The notes under the pieces were generated by a model, which had not been told where the DNA came from, made no database searches, and saw nothing but the letters and a program-made list of their open reading frames with translations. From positions 124,001-188,000 of the forward strand of contig JACTNB010000013.1 in NCBI GenBank assembly GCA_014584345.1: a DNA stretch of 64,000 nt. Direction: 5' to 3'. Of the stretch, positions 44,362 through 55,241 are shown one piece after another; position 1 is the first letter of the stretch; every line of letters starts with the position of its first letter. A program made the position numbers and the translations under genes. The DNA is from Planctomycetota bacterium. Its GTDB lineage: Bacteria; Planctomycetota; Planctomycetia; Planctomycetales; Planctomycetaceae.

Positions 44362-44835
44362 TCAGGCGGGGGGGAGTTTGGTCAGCAGGCTGGCCATTTC
44401 GATGGCGGCAAGAGCGGCTTCTTCCCCCTTGTTCCCCGCTTTCCCACCGGCGCGATTCAGGGCCTGATCGAGATTTTCGCAGGTCAGGATGCCGAAACTG
44501 ATGGGGACACCGGTCCGTTGCGAGGCGGACATCAGCCCTTGCGCCACGGCATGATTGATATAATCGTGATGCTGAGTTTCTCCCTGAATCACCGCTCCCA
44601 GGCAGCAGACAGCCAGGAACTGTCCCGAGGCGGCGAGTTTCTCGGCGACCAGCGGGATTTCGAACGAGCCGGGCACATGCGCGATGGTGAGGCGTTCGGC
44701 GGATACGCCATGTCGACGAAAGGTGTCGACCGCTCCGCCGAGCAGGCGTCCGGTGATCAGTTCATTCCAGCGGGCCACGACGATGGCGAATTGCCCCTCG
44801 GAGGACAACAGGCCTCCTTCCAGATATCGGCTCAT
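44362..44835 (-). CDS. ribH: 6,7-dimethyl-8-ribityllumazine synthase
   Basis: A 157-residue RibH that condenses the ribityl pyrimidine with dihydroxybutanone phosphate before riboflavin. Key segments are FAIVVARWNELITGRLL (the substrate loop with Trp-Asn), VPGSFEIPLVAEKLA, and GAVIQGETQHHDYINHA with the catalytic His89. The C-terminal NRAGGKAGNKGEEAALAAIE completes the domain. It is followed 85 bp later by nusB, with rho upstream on the same strand. Confidence 0.96.
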   Translation of the reverse strand: MSRYLEGGLLSSEGQFAIVVARWNELITGRLLGGAVDTFRRHGVSAERLTIAHVPGSFEIPLVAEKLAASGQFLAVCCLGAVIQGETQHHDYINHAVAQGLMSASQRTGVPISFGILTCENLDQALNRAGGKAGNKGEEAALAAIEMASLLTKLPPA

Positions 44836-44921
44836 AATGCGTGTTGATTTCCGTGGATCGGTGGTAGGAGTGTGTCTTGTGGTAAAGGAACCGGTGTTGC
44901 GTTCGCGGGGAAGCGGTCGAT

Positions 44922-46313
<1,392 letters not shown>

Positions 46314-46495
46314 GATATCAGGCTTCCAGAAAGGAAAAGGGCTCGGATGAGCGAGGGAAGTGCGTGTGATTGATCTGCCGACGTTTGGCCAGGGTTGGGT
46401 AACTCGGTAAGGTTGTTCTTTGGACCAGCGGTACAACCGAGCCCACAACCGGGGACAAGGCTTGCGGAAATAAGACTGAAAAAATCCTGTTGAAT

Positions 46496-47161
46496 TCAAT
46501 TGTATCCGGGAGTTCGCCAGCCGAACTGTTGCTGAAGGTATTCCATCAACTGTTGTCCGGCCTGCTCGACCGTGCCTGAATTGTCCACGATGAAGTGCAC
46601 ACGAGCCCGCTTTTCGTCCAGGGTAAGCTGGCTTTGTTCCCGTTCCCGCCATTGGGCTTCATCCCAGCCCCGCTGAGAGGCCACGCGTCGCCGTCGCTCC
46701 TCCTCGGGAGTTTCGATGAACACCAGTCGGTCGCAGGTCTCGGACCAGCCGGATTCCAGCATGACAGCGGCATCCAGCAGTACCCCCCACTTGCCGGAAG
46801 CCCGGGCGTCGTGAATCTGTTGTTGAATTTCCTCGCGAATACGTGGATGAACAATACGTTCCAGGAGATTCCGGGCTTGGACATGAGGTTCGCCCTGGCC
46901 CCAGACGAGTCGGCCCAGTTTGTTTCGGGCGATTTCCCCCGCGCCGTCCAGAATATCCCTGCCAAAGTGTTCTACAAGTTGTTGTTTCACCTGGGGATGC
47001 CGCAACACGGCATGTCCAATTCGGTCTCCATCAATCCGGGCGAGAGGCCAGTGGTCGGCCACCCACGAAGTCACCGCACTTTTCCCGGACCCGACTCCCC
47101 CCACAATTCCGACAACGGCAAACAACGCTGCTTTTGGAAGCTCCCCCTGTTGCCTGTTCAT
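46496..47161 (-). CDS. coaE: Dephospho-CoA kinase
   Basis: A 221-residue P-loop kinase catalysing the last step of CoA synthesis. The Walker A motif is GIVGGVGSGKSAV (residues 18-30), and RIDGDRIGHAVL holds the DxD/H substrate motif typical of CoaE. Later segments include LERIVHPRIREEI and VLLDAAVMLESGW, plus ETPEEERRRRVASQRGW as the lid. The start at 47161 is chosen because similarity begins there; the long upstream extension is spurious. It lies 182 bp upstream of rho on the same strand. Confidence 0.95.
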   Translation of the reverse strand: MNRQQGELPKAALFAVVGIVGGVGSGKSAVTSWVADHWPLARIDGDRIGHAVLRHPQVKQQLVEHFGRDILDGAGEIARNKLGRLVWGQGEPHVQARNLLERIVHPRIREEIQQQIHDARASGKWGVLLDAAVMLESGWSETCDRLVFIETPEEERRRRVASQRGWDEAQWREREQSQLTLDEKRARVHFIVDNSGTVEQAGQQLMEYLQQQFGWRTPGYN

Positions 47162-47559
47162 GGGAATGGTGCCGATGGTACGGGCAGGAGCGTCAACTCC
47201 CTGTGAAAAGACTCTCAAAACAAATGTATCGCACGGATTGAACGTTGTGTTGTTTCCCTTGCCGCTAGAATCGCTGGTTATCAAGCACCGGTCGGAACAG
47301 GCAATGCAGGAAGACACGGAGGAATTGAGTGCAGGCTCTGCCGCTCGGAATCCATGAACTGAACTGACCGCCATCCGTGGGCGGCAAGGGACATGATTTT
47401 TGGTGTGTTATTTAATCGTTGGCAGACTCCCTGCGGTTGTCAACACTAAACAGGGTGTTCGTGGAAAAATTTCCGTTTCTTCATACACCCCTCCCAGCCG
47501 GGCGCGGAATGCGTGAAAATTCCGGAATTCCGTTTGCCCGGCAGGAATCGACAGGCGGG
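47162..47559. other. Intergenic region between coaE and pgk
   Basis: A 398-bp gap between two minus-strand genes. I see no coding frame with a credible start, no RNA gene and no member of the repeat family. It should contain the promoter of the coaE-rho genes. Confidence 0.5.
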
Positions 47560-48753
47560 TTAGAATTCGTCGAGCAGTTCGACAGCGGCGAATTTCTGGC
47601 CTTCCAGCATGGCCAGCGAGGCTCCCCCGCCGGTGCTGACATGGGAAACCTGGTCGGCGAATCCCAACTGTTGAATGGCGGCCGCGGAATCGCCTCCGCC
47701 GATAATACTGATCGCGTCACTGTCGGCGATGGCCTGGGCCACGGCCTTGGTTCCTTCGTCGAAGGGGGGCATTTCGAACACGCCCATCGGGCCGTTCCAG
47801 ACAACGGTTTTTGCCTGCTTCACGGTTTCCGCGAACAGTTTTGCGGTTTCCGGTCCGATATCCAGCCCCTCAAATCCGTCTGCGATTTCTCCCGCGCGAA
47901 CCACCTGTTTGTTGCAGTTCGAGCTGAAATCGTCCCCGCAGTGGGTATCGATGGGCAACATCAGTTTCTCTCCCCCTTGGGCGATCAACTGTCGGGCGAG
48001 CTCCACTTTGTCCGGCTCGACCAGGCTCTTGCCCACCTTTCCCCCTTGCGCCAAAGAAAAGGTATAGGCCATCGCCCCTCCGATCAGCACCTTGTCGCAG
48101 ATCCCCAGCAGGTTGTTGATGACGTTGATTTTGTCGGATACCTTGGCCCCTCCGAGAATCGCCACGAAGGGACGTTGCGGATTGCCGATGGCATCGGAAA
48201 GATACTGTATTTCCCGCCCGACCAGAAATCCGACCACCTTCGGCTTGCCGGACATGGCTTCGGGAACGGCCACCATCGAGGCATCCGTGCGGTGGCAGGT
48301 CCCGAAGGCATCGTTGCAGTAGATATCGGCGAACGCCGCCAATTTACCGGCAAACTCGGGATCGCCCTTCTTTTCTCCCTTGTTAAAGCGAAGATTTTCG
48401 AGCACCACCACGCCCCCAGGTTGCAAGGCGGAGACTTGGGCCGAAGCCTCCGGCCCCACGGTATCGGTGGCAAACGCGACGTTCTGGCCGAGCAATTCCC
48501 CTAGACGTTGCGCGGTAGGTCGCAGGCTGTACTTGGCATCGGCTGCGGGATCCTTCCCCTCGGGGCGACCGAGATGACTGACAAGAATCAGCTTGCCGCC
48601 ACGATCGGTGACGGACTTGATCGAATCGAGAGCCATCACGATGCGGCGATCGTCGGTAATCTGTTGCCGATCGTCGAGTGGGACATTGAAATCGACGCGC
48701 ATCAGCACGGTTTTTCCTGCAACATCGACATCGGCAATCGTCTTCTTGGCCAT
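47560..48753 (-). CDS. pgk: Phosphoglycerate kinase
   Basis: A 397-residue PGK, full length. The N-terminal substrate domain shows KTVLMRVDFNVPLDD and LILVSHLGRPEG. The nucleotide domain carries FVAILGGAKVSDKI and TVVWNGPMGVFEMPPFDEGT with the conserved Gly-Pro-Met-Gly. The final SIIGGGDSAAAIQQLG binds the nucleotide phosphates. It interconverts 1,3-bisphosphoglycerate and 3-phosphoglycerate in glycolysis. It is transcribed alone, without gap or tpi nearby. Confidence 0.97.
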   Translation of the reverse strand: MAKKTIADVDVAGKTVLMRVDFNVPLDDRQQITDDRRIVMALDSIKSVTDRGGKLILVSHLGRPEGKDPAADAKYSLRPTAQRLGELLGQNVAFATDTVGPEASAQVSALQPGGVVVLENLRFNKGEKKGDPEFAGKLAAFADIYCNDAFGTCHRTDASMVAVPEAMSGKPKVVGFLVGREIQYLSDAIGNPQRPFVAILGGAKVSDKINVINNLLGICDKVLIGGAMAYTFSLAQGGKVGKSLVEPDKVELARQLIAQGGEKLMLPIDTHCGDDFSSNCNKQVVRAGEIADGFEGLDIGPETAKLFAETVKQAKTVVWNGPMGVFEMPPFDEGTKAVAQAIADSDAISIIGGGDSAAAIQQLGFADQVSHVSTGGGASLAMLEGQKFAAVELLDEF

Positions 48754-49019
48754 CGAGGCATCTCCCAGTTCACGTCATGAGCGTTGAATATCCTCGCGCG
48801 CGGGGTTCCGCCGACGAGTTATGCTGGATGTTAAATACTCCAAGCCGACGTTCCAAGTGAACCGCCCGCGCCGCGGTGCATGCATCGGGGGCGGCTGATG
48901 CGGAACGAGGAGAGTGGAGCAGCCGCGATGGCTGGGCACTATGGCAGAGTTATATTGTGGCAATCGCAGTGGCGCGCAAAGATCTCGCTGTTGGAACAGG
49001 CCGGGTCGGTCACCGATCG

Positions 49020-50291
49020 TCATTCCGTGGGCAGTTGTTGCAGTTTGCGTTTGAGGAACCGCCGTTCTGGTTCCTGTCTGGCGAGGGCGAATGCCCGTTC
49101 AAAGGCTTGCCTGGCGGATTGGGTTTTTCCCAGTCGGCGCCATAATTCTCCTTGGGCGGCGTGGGCCAGGGGATAGTCCGCAAGGTCGCCGCGATCGAGG
49201 ATGGCCTGGATGAGCGCGACCCCGGCGGTCGGTCCATCACGCATGGCGAGGGCGACGGCGCGATTGAGTTCCACGATGGGTGACGGGGCAGCTCGTAACA
49301 GCAGATCGTACAGGGCCACAATCTGTGGCCAGTCGGTGGCTTGGGGGGTCTCGGCCTCCGCATGCACGGCCGCAATCGCGGCTTGAAGCGTGTAAGTTCC
49401 AAAGCGACCGGATACCAGCGAGCGTTGCACCAGCGACAGACCTTCGTCGATCAGGTCACGTTTCCAGAGCACGCGATCCTGGTCCTCGAGCAGAATAATG
49501 TCGCCCGTATCGCTGAACCGGGCGGAGCGGCGCGATTCGTGCAGCAGCATCAACGCCAGCAGGCCCAGGACTTCCGGTTCGGGAAGCAGTCCCTGCACGA
49601 GCCGCGCAAGGCGAATGGCTTCCTCCGAGAGATCAGCCCTGGTAAGTGTCTCGCCCGCGGAGGCTGCGTAACCCTCGTTAAAGACCAGATAGATCACCGC
49701 CAGCACCCCCTCGAGCCGGTCCGGCAGGTCCTCCAGGGAGGGGATGGAAAAAGGAATTTTCGCATCGCGGATTTTTACCTTGCCTCGCACAATCCGCTGC
49801 GCCATGGTCGAGGGGGAGGCCAGAAAGGCCCGGGCAACCTCCTCGGTGGTCATGCCGCACACTTCCCGCAGGGTCAATGGGACTTGCACCTGGAGGTCAA
49901 TCGCGGGATGGCAACAGGTAAAGATCAGCCGCAACTGGTCGTCCTGGATGTCTTGCGTAGCCAGCGACTGGTTGACTGCCTGCAGGTCCCTGGCCCGGCG
50001 TTCGACTTCTGGTTGCAAGGTTTGGAACCGGGATTGTCGCCTCAGCAGATCCACAGCCTTGAAGCGTGCGGTGGAAACCAGCCAGGCCGAGGGATTCGCC
50101 GGAATGCCCGCGCCGGGCCATTGCTGGAGAGCCACCGCAAAGGCTTCGTGCAGCGCTTCCTCCGCCAGATCGAAATCCCCCAGCAGCCGCACCAGCGTGG
50201 CAAATACTCGGCGCGATTCCTGGGCGTAGATCTGATCCACCCGCATTCGGACCGGTTCCTGACTCGGCGGCAGGGGCTCGGGTGCTGTCAT
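49020..50291 (-). CDS. ECF42-type RNA polymerase sigma factor with C-terminal TPR-like extension
   Basis: A 423-residue sigma factor, about twice the usual ECF length. Sigma region 2 is at the N-terminus (VFATLVRLLGDFDLAEEALH, then WLVSTARFKAVDLLRR). Region 4 spans about residues 125-165 (DLQVQVPLTLREVCGMTTEE, then VARAFLASPSTMAQRIVR). The remaining 250 residues (SIPSLEDLPDRLEGVLAVIY, then NEGY) form the SnoaL-free helical ECF42 domain ending in TPR-like helices. ECF42 genes are usually beside a YCII/DGPF-domain protein gene, which is absent here. The start MTAPEPLPPSQ at 50291 is chosen because longer versions read through a stretch without similarity. Confidence 0.85.
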   Translation of the reverse strand: MTAPEPLPPSQEPVRMRVDQIYAQESRRVFATLVRLLGDFDLAEEALHEAFAVALQQWPGAGIPANPSAWLVSTARFKAVDLLRRQSRFQTLQPEVERRARDLQAVNQSLATQDIQDDQLRLIFTCCHPAIDLQVQVPLTLREVCGMTTEEVARAFLASPSTMAQRIVRGKVKIRDAKIPFSIPSLEDLPDRLEGVLAVIYLVFNEGYAASAGETLTRADLSEEAIRLARLVQGLLPEPEVLGLLALMLLHESRRSARFSDTGDIILLEDQDRVLWKRDLIDEGLSLVQRSLVSGRFGTYTLQAAIAAVHAEAETPQATDWPQIVALYDLLLRAAPSPIVELNRAVALAMRDGPTAGVALIQAILDRGDLADYPLAHAAQGELWRRLGKTQSARQAFERAFALARQEPERRFLKRKLQQLPTE

Positions 50292-50628
50292 GTTGAATAC
50301 CCGCGACGAGGTGCCTTGGCTTGAAAAGCAATACGGTACTGTTGGTACGCACGGAGACCGTGAATTTTTTGATTGTGGATCATATTTGCCACGATATGTC
50401 GTGGTTCGATTGCGTCGTAGATACCACATGAATGGTACGCTGAGCATACCCAACGGAAAATTCATGGTCCCGCAAGGAAGCGGCTGGGGCTACGTTTTGT
50501 CTGGGAATTCGGGGGCCACTGGTTTTGGCAGTGCTCTGCGGGTTTTGCGTGAACCCGGGATGCACTGGCGAAGTCAGTGGCACACTACCCGAAAACCAAA
50601 CCGTGGCTATTCACTGGTTATCGGGGCA
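50292..50628. other. Intergenic region between sigma factor gene and hisS
   Basis: A 337-bp gap containing two small palindromes: CCACGA-TATG-TCGTGG at 50389-50404 and GGTACGC-TGA-GCATACC at 50434-50450. They lie 98 and 143 bp upstream of the sigma factor start, where operators or an ECF promoter might be. No coding frame was supported. Confidence 0.5.
50434..50450. repeat. 17-bp palindrome GGTACGC-TGA-GCATACC
   Basis: An imperfect 7-bp inverted repeat (one mismatch), nearly identical to the palindrome at 32842-32858, including the central TG. It sits 143 bp upstream of the sigma factor gene. Two copies in one window suggest a family, but not its function. Confidence 0.5.
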
Positions 50629-51960
50629 TTAGCGTGTCGCAAGGGTCTGCTGAACGAGGTTCACGATGTCCGCATCGCCGCAGGTTTGTTGCGTGCCCTG
50701 GGCCAGGTTTTTTAGTTGCCAGGTTTGTTGCTGGAATTCTTCCTCGCCTGCGATGAGTGCCAGTGGGATTTTCTTTTTATCGGCGTACTTGAGTTGTTTC
50801 CCGAGCGGTTTGGCTTCGGGGTAGACTTCACTGGCAACACCCGCCGCATGAAGCTTTCGGCTTAGCTTCTGGTATTCCGCAAGTCGTTGGGCCTCGAACT
50901 GGGCGATCAACACTTGCGAAGTGGTTCCGACATCGGAGAGGCGTCCCAGTTCTTCCATGGCGGCGAGCAGCCGATCCAAACCGAGGCTGGCCCCCACGCC
51001 GGGAAGTTTCTGTTTGGTAAACAGTCCTGCGAGATCGTCGTAACGGCCTCCCGAGCAGACGCTGCCGATGCCGGGCAAATCCGCCAGAAAGGTTTCAAAG
51101 ATCACGCCGGTGTAATAATCGAGTCCGCGAGCAATGGATAAATCGAGATGCAGTCGCTGGTCGGCAATGCCGATGTCCCTGCAGCAGTCGGTCATTTCCC
51201 GCAGGGCGTCGCAGGCCTGGAGCCCTCGCGCGGAGGCCGATACGAAGTCCCGGGCTTGGGAAAGTACCTCCCCGGGTGTCCCTTTCAGGCTTGCGAGCCG
51301 CAAGACCTGGCGGGCCTGATCCTCGCCGACGGCCGCCGTTTCCCGCATTTCCGCAATGACGGCATCCGCCCCGATCTTGGGCAGTTTGTCGAGGGCCCGG
51401 AGCAGAGGGACGGTTTGCTTCAGCAGGCCCAATTCCTCCAGCAGGCCGTTGAGCAGTTGCCGATGGTTGACATGAATCGTGAACTTGCCCAGCCCAATCC
51501 GTTCCAGCAAATCATGAATCACCAGGATGGATTCAATATCGGCGGCGAGCGAATCGGTGCCGATGGTATCGAAATCGCATTGCAGAAATTCACGGAAGCG
51601 GCCCCGCGCCGGGCGTTCGCCACGCCAGACCGGCGCGATGTGATAGCGTTTGAACGGGGTTCCCAACTGCGGGATGTTCTGGGCGGCGAAACGGGCAAAG
51701 GGGATTGTCAGATCGAACCGCATGGCGACATCCCGATCTCCCTGATCGGTGAAGCGGAACATCTGCTTGTCGGTTTCCTCGCCCCCCTTGCCCAGCAGGA
51801 TTTCGCTGTATTCGAGCGCGGGGGTATCAATCGGGCTGAAACCGTAACTGGAGTAGACCTCGCGAGCCGTCTGGATCAGGGCCAGGCGGGGTATCATTTT
51901 TTCGGGCAGGAAATCACGAAAGCCACGCAAGGTCTGTGGCTTGATGATGGAATCGCTCAC
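50629..51960 (-). CDS. hisS: Histidyl-tRNA synthetase
   Basis: A 443-residue class II aminoacyl-tRNA synthetase. Motif 2 is TPFKRYHIAPVWRGERPARG and the histidine A motif is SIARGLDYYTGVIFE. Motif 3 is in LPGVGASLGLDRLLAAME. The C-terminal anticodon domain (TSQVLIAQFEAQRLAEYQ) is complete. No ATG is available at the N-terminus. GTG at 51960 (VSDSIIKPQTLRGFRDFLP) is chosen, with a TTG eight codons upstream as the alternative. It is convergent with nothing in this window and lies downstream of the YkgJ-like gene. Confidence 0.95.
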   Translation of the reverse strand: MSDSIIKPQTLRGFRDFLPEKMIPRLALIQTAREVYSSYGFSPIDTPALEYSEILLGKGGEETDKQMFRFTDQGDRDVAMRFDLTIPFARFAAQNIPQLGTPFKRYHIAPVWRGERPARGRFREFLQCDFDTIGTDSLAADIESILVIHDLLERIGLGKFTIHVNHRQLLNGLLEELGLLKQTVPLLRALDKLPKIGADAVIAEMRETAAVGEDQARQVLRLASLKGTPGEVLSQARDFVSASARGLQACDALREMTDCCRDIGIADQRLHLDLSIARGLDYYTGVIFETFLADLPGIGSVCSGGRYDDLAGLFTKQKLPGVGASLGLDRLLAAMEELGRLSDVGTTSQVLIAQFEAQRLAEYQKLSRKLHAAGVASEVYPEAKPLGKQLKYADKKKIPLALIAGEEEFQQQTWQLKNLAQGTQQTCGDADIVNLVQQTLATR

Positions 51961-52108
51961 AAGGTCTGTCCAATAAAAAAACAACTACGGGCACGGATCC
52001 GTCCGGACGGAAATATGCCAGCCTTGCCGAGGCCTCCCGGGGAGGCACGCACCCCGGTGACTTTTCCCGTCCGGGAGGATCGGCTGCAAACCGGCAACGC
52101 CGCCGGGC

Positions 52109-52531
52109 TCAGGCGAGAACCGGCAGCGGGGTTGACTGGCGCGATGTCTGCTTCCTGCGCGGTTCGGGATAGACCGCTTCCATGTATTCCCACAGTTGCT
52201 CGGCAGTTTCGAACAACTGATCGTAACAGCCATCCCCCGCATATTCACAGTTATCGGTCGAGTAATCTCGGCAGATTTGCGGCCGCGTTTCGTAAATTCC
52301 GCACAAATGGTCCTCCCGCAGTTTGCCGCAGCGGGTGTGCACCATCAGATACCAGGTTTCGCTTTCCACGAATATCGAAACATCTTCGTGCAGCAGATAC
52401 CAGCGTATGCTGTCGAGATCGGCTCGGGAGCCGGGTGTATCGATCGGCAAGGCAAAATACCGGCAACATTTGGCCGTGCAGTAATCACACAGGCATTCAC
52501 CGGGCTTGAGGTCTTCGCGTGTTTTCAGCAT
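52109..52531 (-). CDS. YkgJ family cysteine-cluster protein
   Basis: A 140-residue protein with clustered cysteines: CLCDYCTAKCCRYF near residues 13-26, then HTRCGKLREDHLCGIYETRP, CRDYSTDNCEY and DGCYDQLF. The pattern CxxCxxxCC...C...CxxY.xRPxxCR is the YkgJ/FliB-like zinc- or iron-sulfur-binding family. The C-terminal tail after residue 120 is basic and probably disordered. Function is unknown. It lies 148 bp upstream of hisS on the same strand. Confidence 0.85.
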   Translation of the reverse strand: MLKTREDLKPGECLCDYCTAKCCRYFALPIDTPGSRADLDSIRWYLLHEDVSIFVESETWYLMVHTRCGKLREDHLCGIYETRPQICRDYSTDNCEYAGDGCYDQLFETAEQLWEYMEAVYPEPRRKQTSRQSTPLPVLA

Positions 52532-52932
52532 GAATACGGGAACCGTTCATTTCAGGAAAGGGACCGTGTGGCGGTATTCACACGGGCATATCGGGAAATT
52601 TAGGCAATTTTCCCCTCGCTGAACAGTCAGCACGTCGGTTTCCGCCCGCGGTGGGGCGGCCCGGGTTCTGGCCGGCGAGAATATCGTTCCGGGGGAAACC
52701 GTTGGTGGAACCGTTATTTCCCTTGTAATTGGCACCAACTCCCTGCCTTTCAAGTTGACCAGGCATTTTCGACTTCCGTATGATGTGCTGACATGCTGAC
52801 ATAATAGTGTGCAGCCTGTACCGGGGAGCGGTTCGTCCATCCGTCACCCCCGTCTTCCCGTACCACCCGCCAGGGTACGGGGCGACCGAAATTCTCACCC
52901 TCCCTGGGGGGACGCTTCGCGAGTTTATCGAC
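52532..52932. other. Divergent intergenic region
   Basis: A 401-bp gap between the YkgJ gene and a divergent coiled-coil protein gene. No RNA gene, repeat-family member or alternative coding frame is supported. Confidence 0.5.
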
Positions 52933-53856
52933 ATGCATCTGACCGGAAAAATTTTCGCCTTCCTGACCTTGTGTCTCTCGGTTGCGGCCATCATTCTGAC
53001 GGCGAAGACGCTCGACCGGCAAAATGAATGGAATAATCGCGTCGAAAAGGCCCGGCTGGCCTATCAGCAGGAAGTGGCCAAACTCCCCGATGCCCGCAAG
53101 CAGGTATTGCAACTGCGAAACGAATTGACGATGTCGCGTCTGGACTGGGGGCGGCATTGGGACCGCGTGCAGGTTAGCCCCCGCAATCTGCAGCAGGGCC
53201 AGATTACCATCGGGATCGGACGGAATGGAAATAATGGCCTGGCCCGACAAACCGATGCCGGTGAACAGTTTCCGCTGCTGTATGGATTCCAGACCCTGGA
53301 AGATGGCAGCGTAAAGTATGTGGGAGAATTTCGGGTTACGCAGATCGATGCGACCCAGGCGGCGCTGCAACTGGGACGCACCCCTCGCGATGGGGAAACC
53401 GCGACCTGGAACACCAGTGTCCCCTGGCGGTTCCGCGACGCGCTCCCCTCCGCCAAACGCGCCCAGATCGGAGAATTGTTGCTGGAACTGACGCTGTTCG
53501 AGCAGCGGCTTAAGGATCGCCAGTTGAATCTCGCCATTCAGCAGAAAAGTGTACAGTCCGCACGCGCGCTGCTGGAAGACCGGCTGAAGGAATTGAACGG
53601 CGACCCCGAACTTCCCGAAGAGGCCGGCGAGGAACGCCGACTCGGTCTGGTCGAGTCGATCAACCAGGCGGAAAGTCGGCGGGACCAAGCCTTGGCCGAA
53701 GTTCAGCAACTCCGCGTGGAACTGCACGACCTGTATGCCCTGTTCGAAGACCTCCTGGCCGTCAACCGCGCCCTGGAGCAGGAACTGAGCAAACGCTCCG
53801 GTGTCGCCGAGGATACCGAAGTCAGCGCCAACCGTGACGACAACGCCACAAAGTAA
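52933..53856 (+). CDS. Membrane-anchored coiled-coil protein of unknown function
   Basis: A 307-residue protein. Residues 1-25 hold one transmembrane helix (LTGKIFAFLTLCLSVAAIIL) as a signal anchor. A coiled-coil follows (about 30-65), then a beta-rich domain of about 110 residues (RVQVSPRNLQQGQITIGIGR, VKYVGEFRVTQIDATQAALQ). A second long coiled-coil (about 185-290) ends the protein before a polar tail. The architecture suggests an envelope spacer or scaffold. I recognise no family. The start MHLTGKIFAFL at 52933 places the helix at the N-terminus. Confidence 0.7.
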   Translation: MHLTGKIFAFLTLCLSVAAIILTAKTLDRQNEWNNRVEKARLAYQQEVAKLPDARKQVLQLRNELTMSRLDWGRHWDRVQVSPRNLQQGQITIGIGRNGNNGLARQTDAGEQFPLLYGFQTLEDGSVKYVGEFRVTQIDATQAALQLGRTPRDGETATWNTSVPWRFRDALPSAKRAQIGELLLELTLFEQRLKDRQLNLAIQQKSVQSARALLEDRLKELNGDPELPEEAGEERRLGLVESINQAESRRDQALAEVQQLRVELHDLYALFEDLLAVNRALEQELSKRSGVAEDTEVSANRDDNATK

Positions 53857-53894
53857 TCGCCCGCCCCGTTCCGCTTGTTGGGTGCGGTTTCTCG

Positions 53895-54836
53895 CTATTC
53901 GGGGCCGTCGGATTGCTCCGTGCGTTTGAAGAACTCCACCATGGGCTTGACGGCCTCTCGGGGAAAAGCGTGGCCTCCCGGGTGGATAAACGTCACCAGC
54001 GTCATCCCGCTTGGCGACGGGTGGATGGTCACCAGGGGGTGGCGTCCCTTCCGCGTGGGGCCGGCGCAGCCGTTGATGTTCGCGAGTTGTTCAAAGGTTT
54101 TTCGCTGAGACGCCAGGGGGACCTTGTCGTCCTGCTCTCCGCCAATGCAGAAGACCGGCTTGGGCTGCAGGTTGTCCCGGCTACGATCCAGCGTGGCCGC
54201 GGCGGGGGCGACCGCTGCGAGGACATCCGGCCTCAGGGCCCAAAGCGTGTAGGTAAAGAAGCCTCCGTTCGAGTTGCCGCACGCGAAAATCCGGCGGCGA
54301 TCGATCGGCAACTCTTCTTCGAGCCCGGCCAGCATGGCGTCGAAGAAGAGCACGTCGCGATTGCCCTGCGCTTCGGCAGTGTTCCAGCCGGGCCTGCGCC
54401 CTGCGGGATCGGACGGAGCAGCGGTTGGCAGCCCCTGGGGATAAACAACAATCGCTTCCTTCCAGGCGGAATGAACACCGAACATTTCCACCGACTTCTG
54501 CATCGTCCCGCCATGCCCATGAAACGCGAACACCACCGGCGCCGGAGAATTGGCCGCCGACTTTGGCGCAAAGATAAGTGCCTCGCGAGTCTGCTTGCCA
54601 ACTTGAAATTCGCGGCGGATTGGCAGGATATAGGTTTCGGCAAGGCGCTCTCGCGACTCGGCGTCCAACTTTCTGGGCTGAGTCGCGGCTGGACTCGACA
54701 ACACAGCCAGGGTCAGCCCTGCGACGGCAAACACGCGGATGAACGCCGATTGCCGGGGAAACCGTGAGCGACAACCGGGCGGCGAACTCCCCCGATCGAC
54801 TTCGGGATTCGTAACCCGCTCTACGTCGTTAGCCAT
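53895..54836 (-). CDS. Secreted alpha/beta-hydrolase, PHB depolymerase/feruloyl esterase-like
   Basis: A 313-residue esterase of the LpqC/PHB-depolymerase group. The signal peptide lies around residues 29-51 (SAFIRVFAVAGLTLAVLSSP). The oxyanion motif is VVFAFHGHGGTMQK and the nucleophile Ser is in IFACGNSNGGFFTYTL (GNSNGG). The catalytic Asp (GGEQDDKVP) and His (IHPGGHAFP) follow in order. It probably cleaves aromatic or polyester bonds outside the cell, as in feruloyl esterases. It is convergent with the coiled-coil gene. Confidence 0.87.
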   Translation of the reverse strand: MANDVERVTNPEVDRGSSPPGCRSRFPRQSAFIRVFAVAGLTLAVLSSPAATQPRKLDAESRERLAETYILPIRREFQVGKQTREALIFAPKSAANSPAPVVFAFHGHGGTMQKSVEMFGVHSAWKEAIVVYPQGLPTAAPSDPAGRRPGWNTAEAQGNRDVLFFDAMLAGLEEELPIDRRRIFACGNSNGGFFTYTLWALRPDVLAAVAPAAATLDRSRDNLQPKPVFCIGGEQDDKVPLASQRKTFEQLANINGCAGPTRKGRHPLVTIHPSPSGMTLVTFIHPGGHAFPREAVKPMVEFFKRTEQSDGPE

Positions 54837-55241
54837 GCTCTACTCCCGTGCCGATAGGCAGACGATCTCCCGATCCGTCACCACGGTCCGCTGGTACCGC
54901 GTGAGGGATCGGAACTTTCCAGAGTAGGTTTCGGCAAGCCGGGATTCAACGGCAATCCTTCAGATAACTATCCGCCAGACCGCATGTTTGCGGGGTGGCA
55001 TGTGTGTCCGTGAAACACGATCTCGGTGGCAGGACAGGCTGCGAAAACCCATACTTGTGTTTTCATGGCTTGGGTAGCACAAGTATCCAGCGGCCTTTTC
55101 TTGCTGTTGCGGATGTATTACTTTTGTATTGAGAGGAGAGTGGGCCGGGCTTGGCATTTCGGCTCGGTCATGCAGAGAAATTGCAATCTTGGCGAGTCCA
55201 TGGTCCACACAATGGGATCGAATCCCGAGAGAAAGAGAATC
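54837..55241. other. Divergent intergenic region with a short inverted repeat
   Basis: A 405-bp gap. It contains a 9-bp inverted repeat ATACTTGTG (55051-55059) and CACAAGTAT (55078-55086) with an 18-base spacer, which could form a hairpin or bind a dimeric protein upstream of the propeller gene. No coding frame was supported. Confidence 0.5.
55051..55086. repeat. Perfect 9-bp inverted repeat ATACTTGTG/CACAAGTAT
   Basis: Two 9-base half-sites separated by 18 bases, 156 bp upstream of the propeller gene. The arms are perfect complements. Either a regulator-binding site or a transcript hairpin is possible; no second copy was noticed in the window. Confidence 0.5.
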
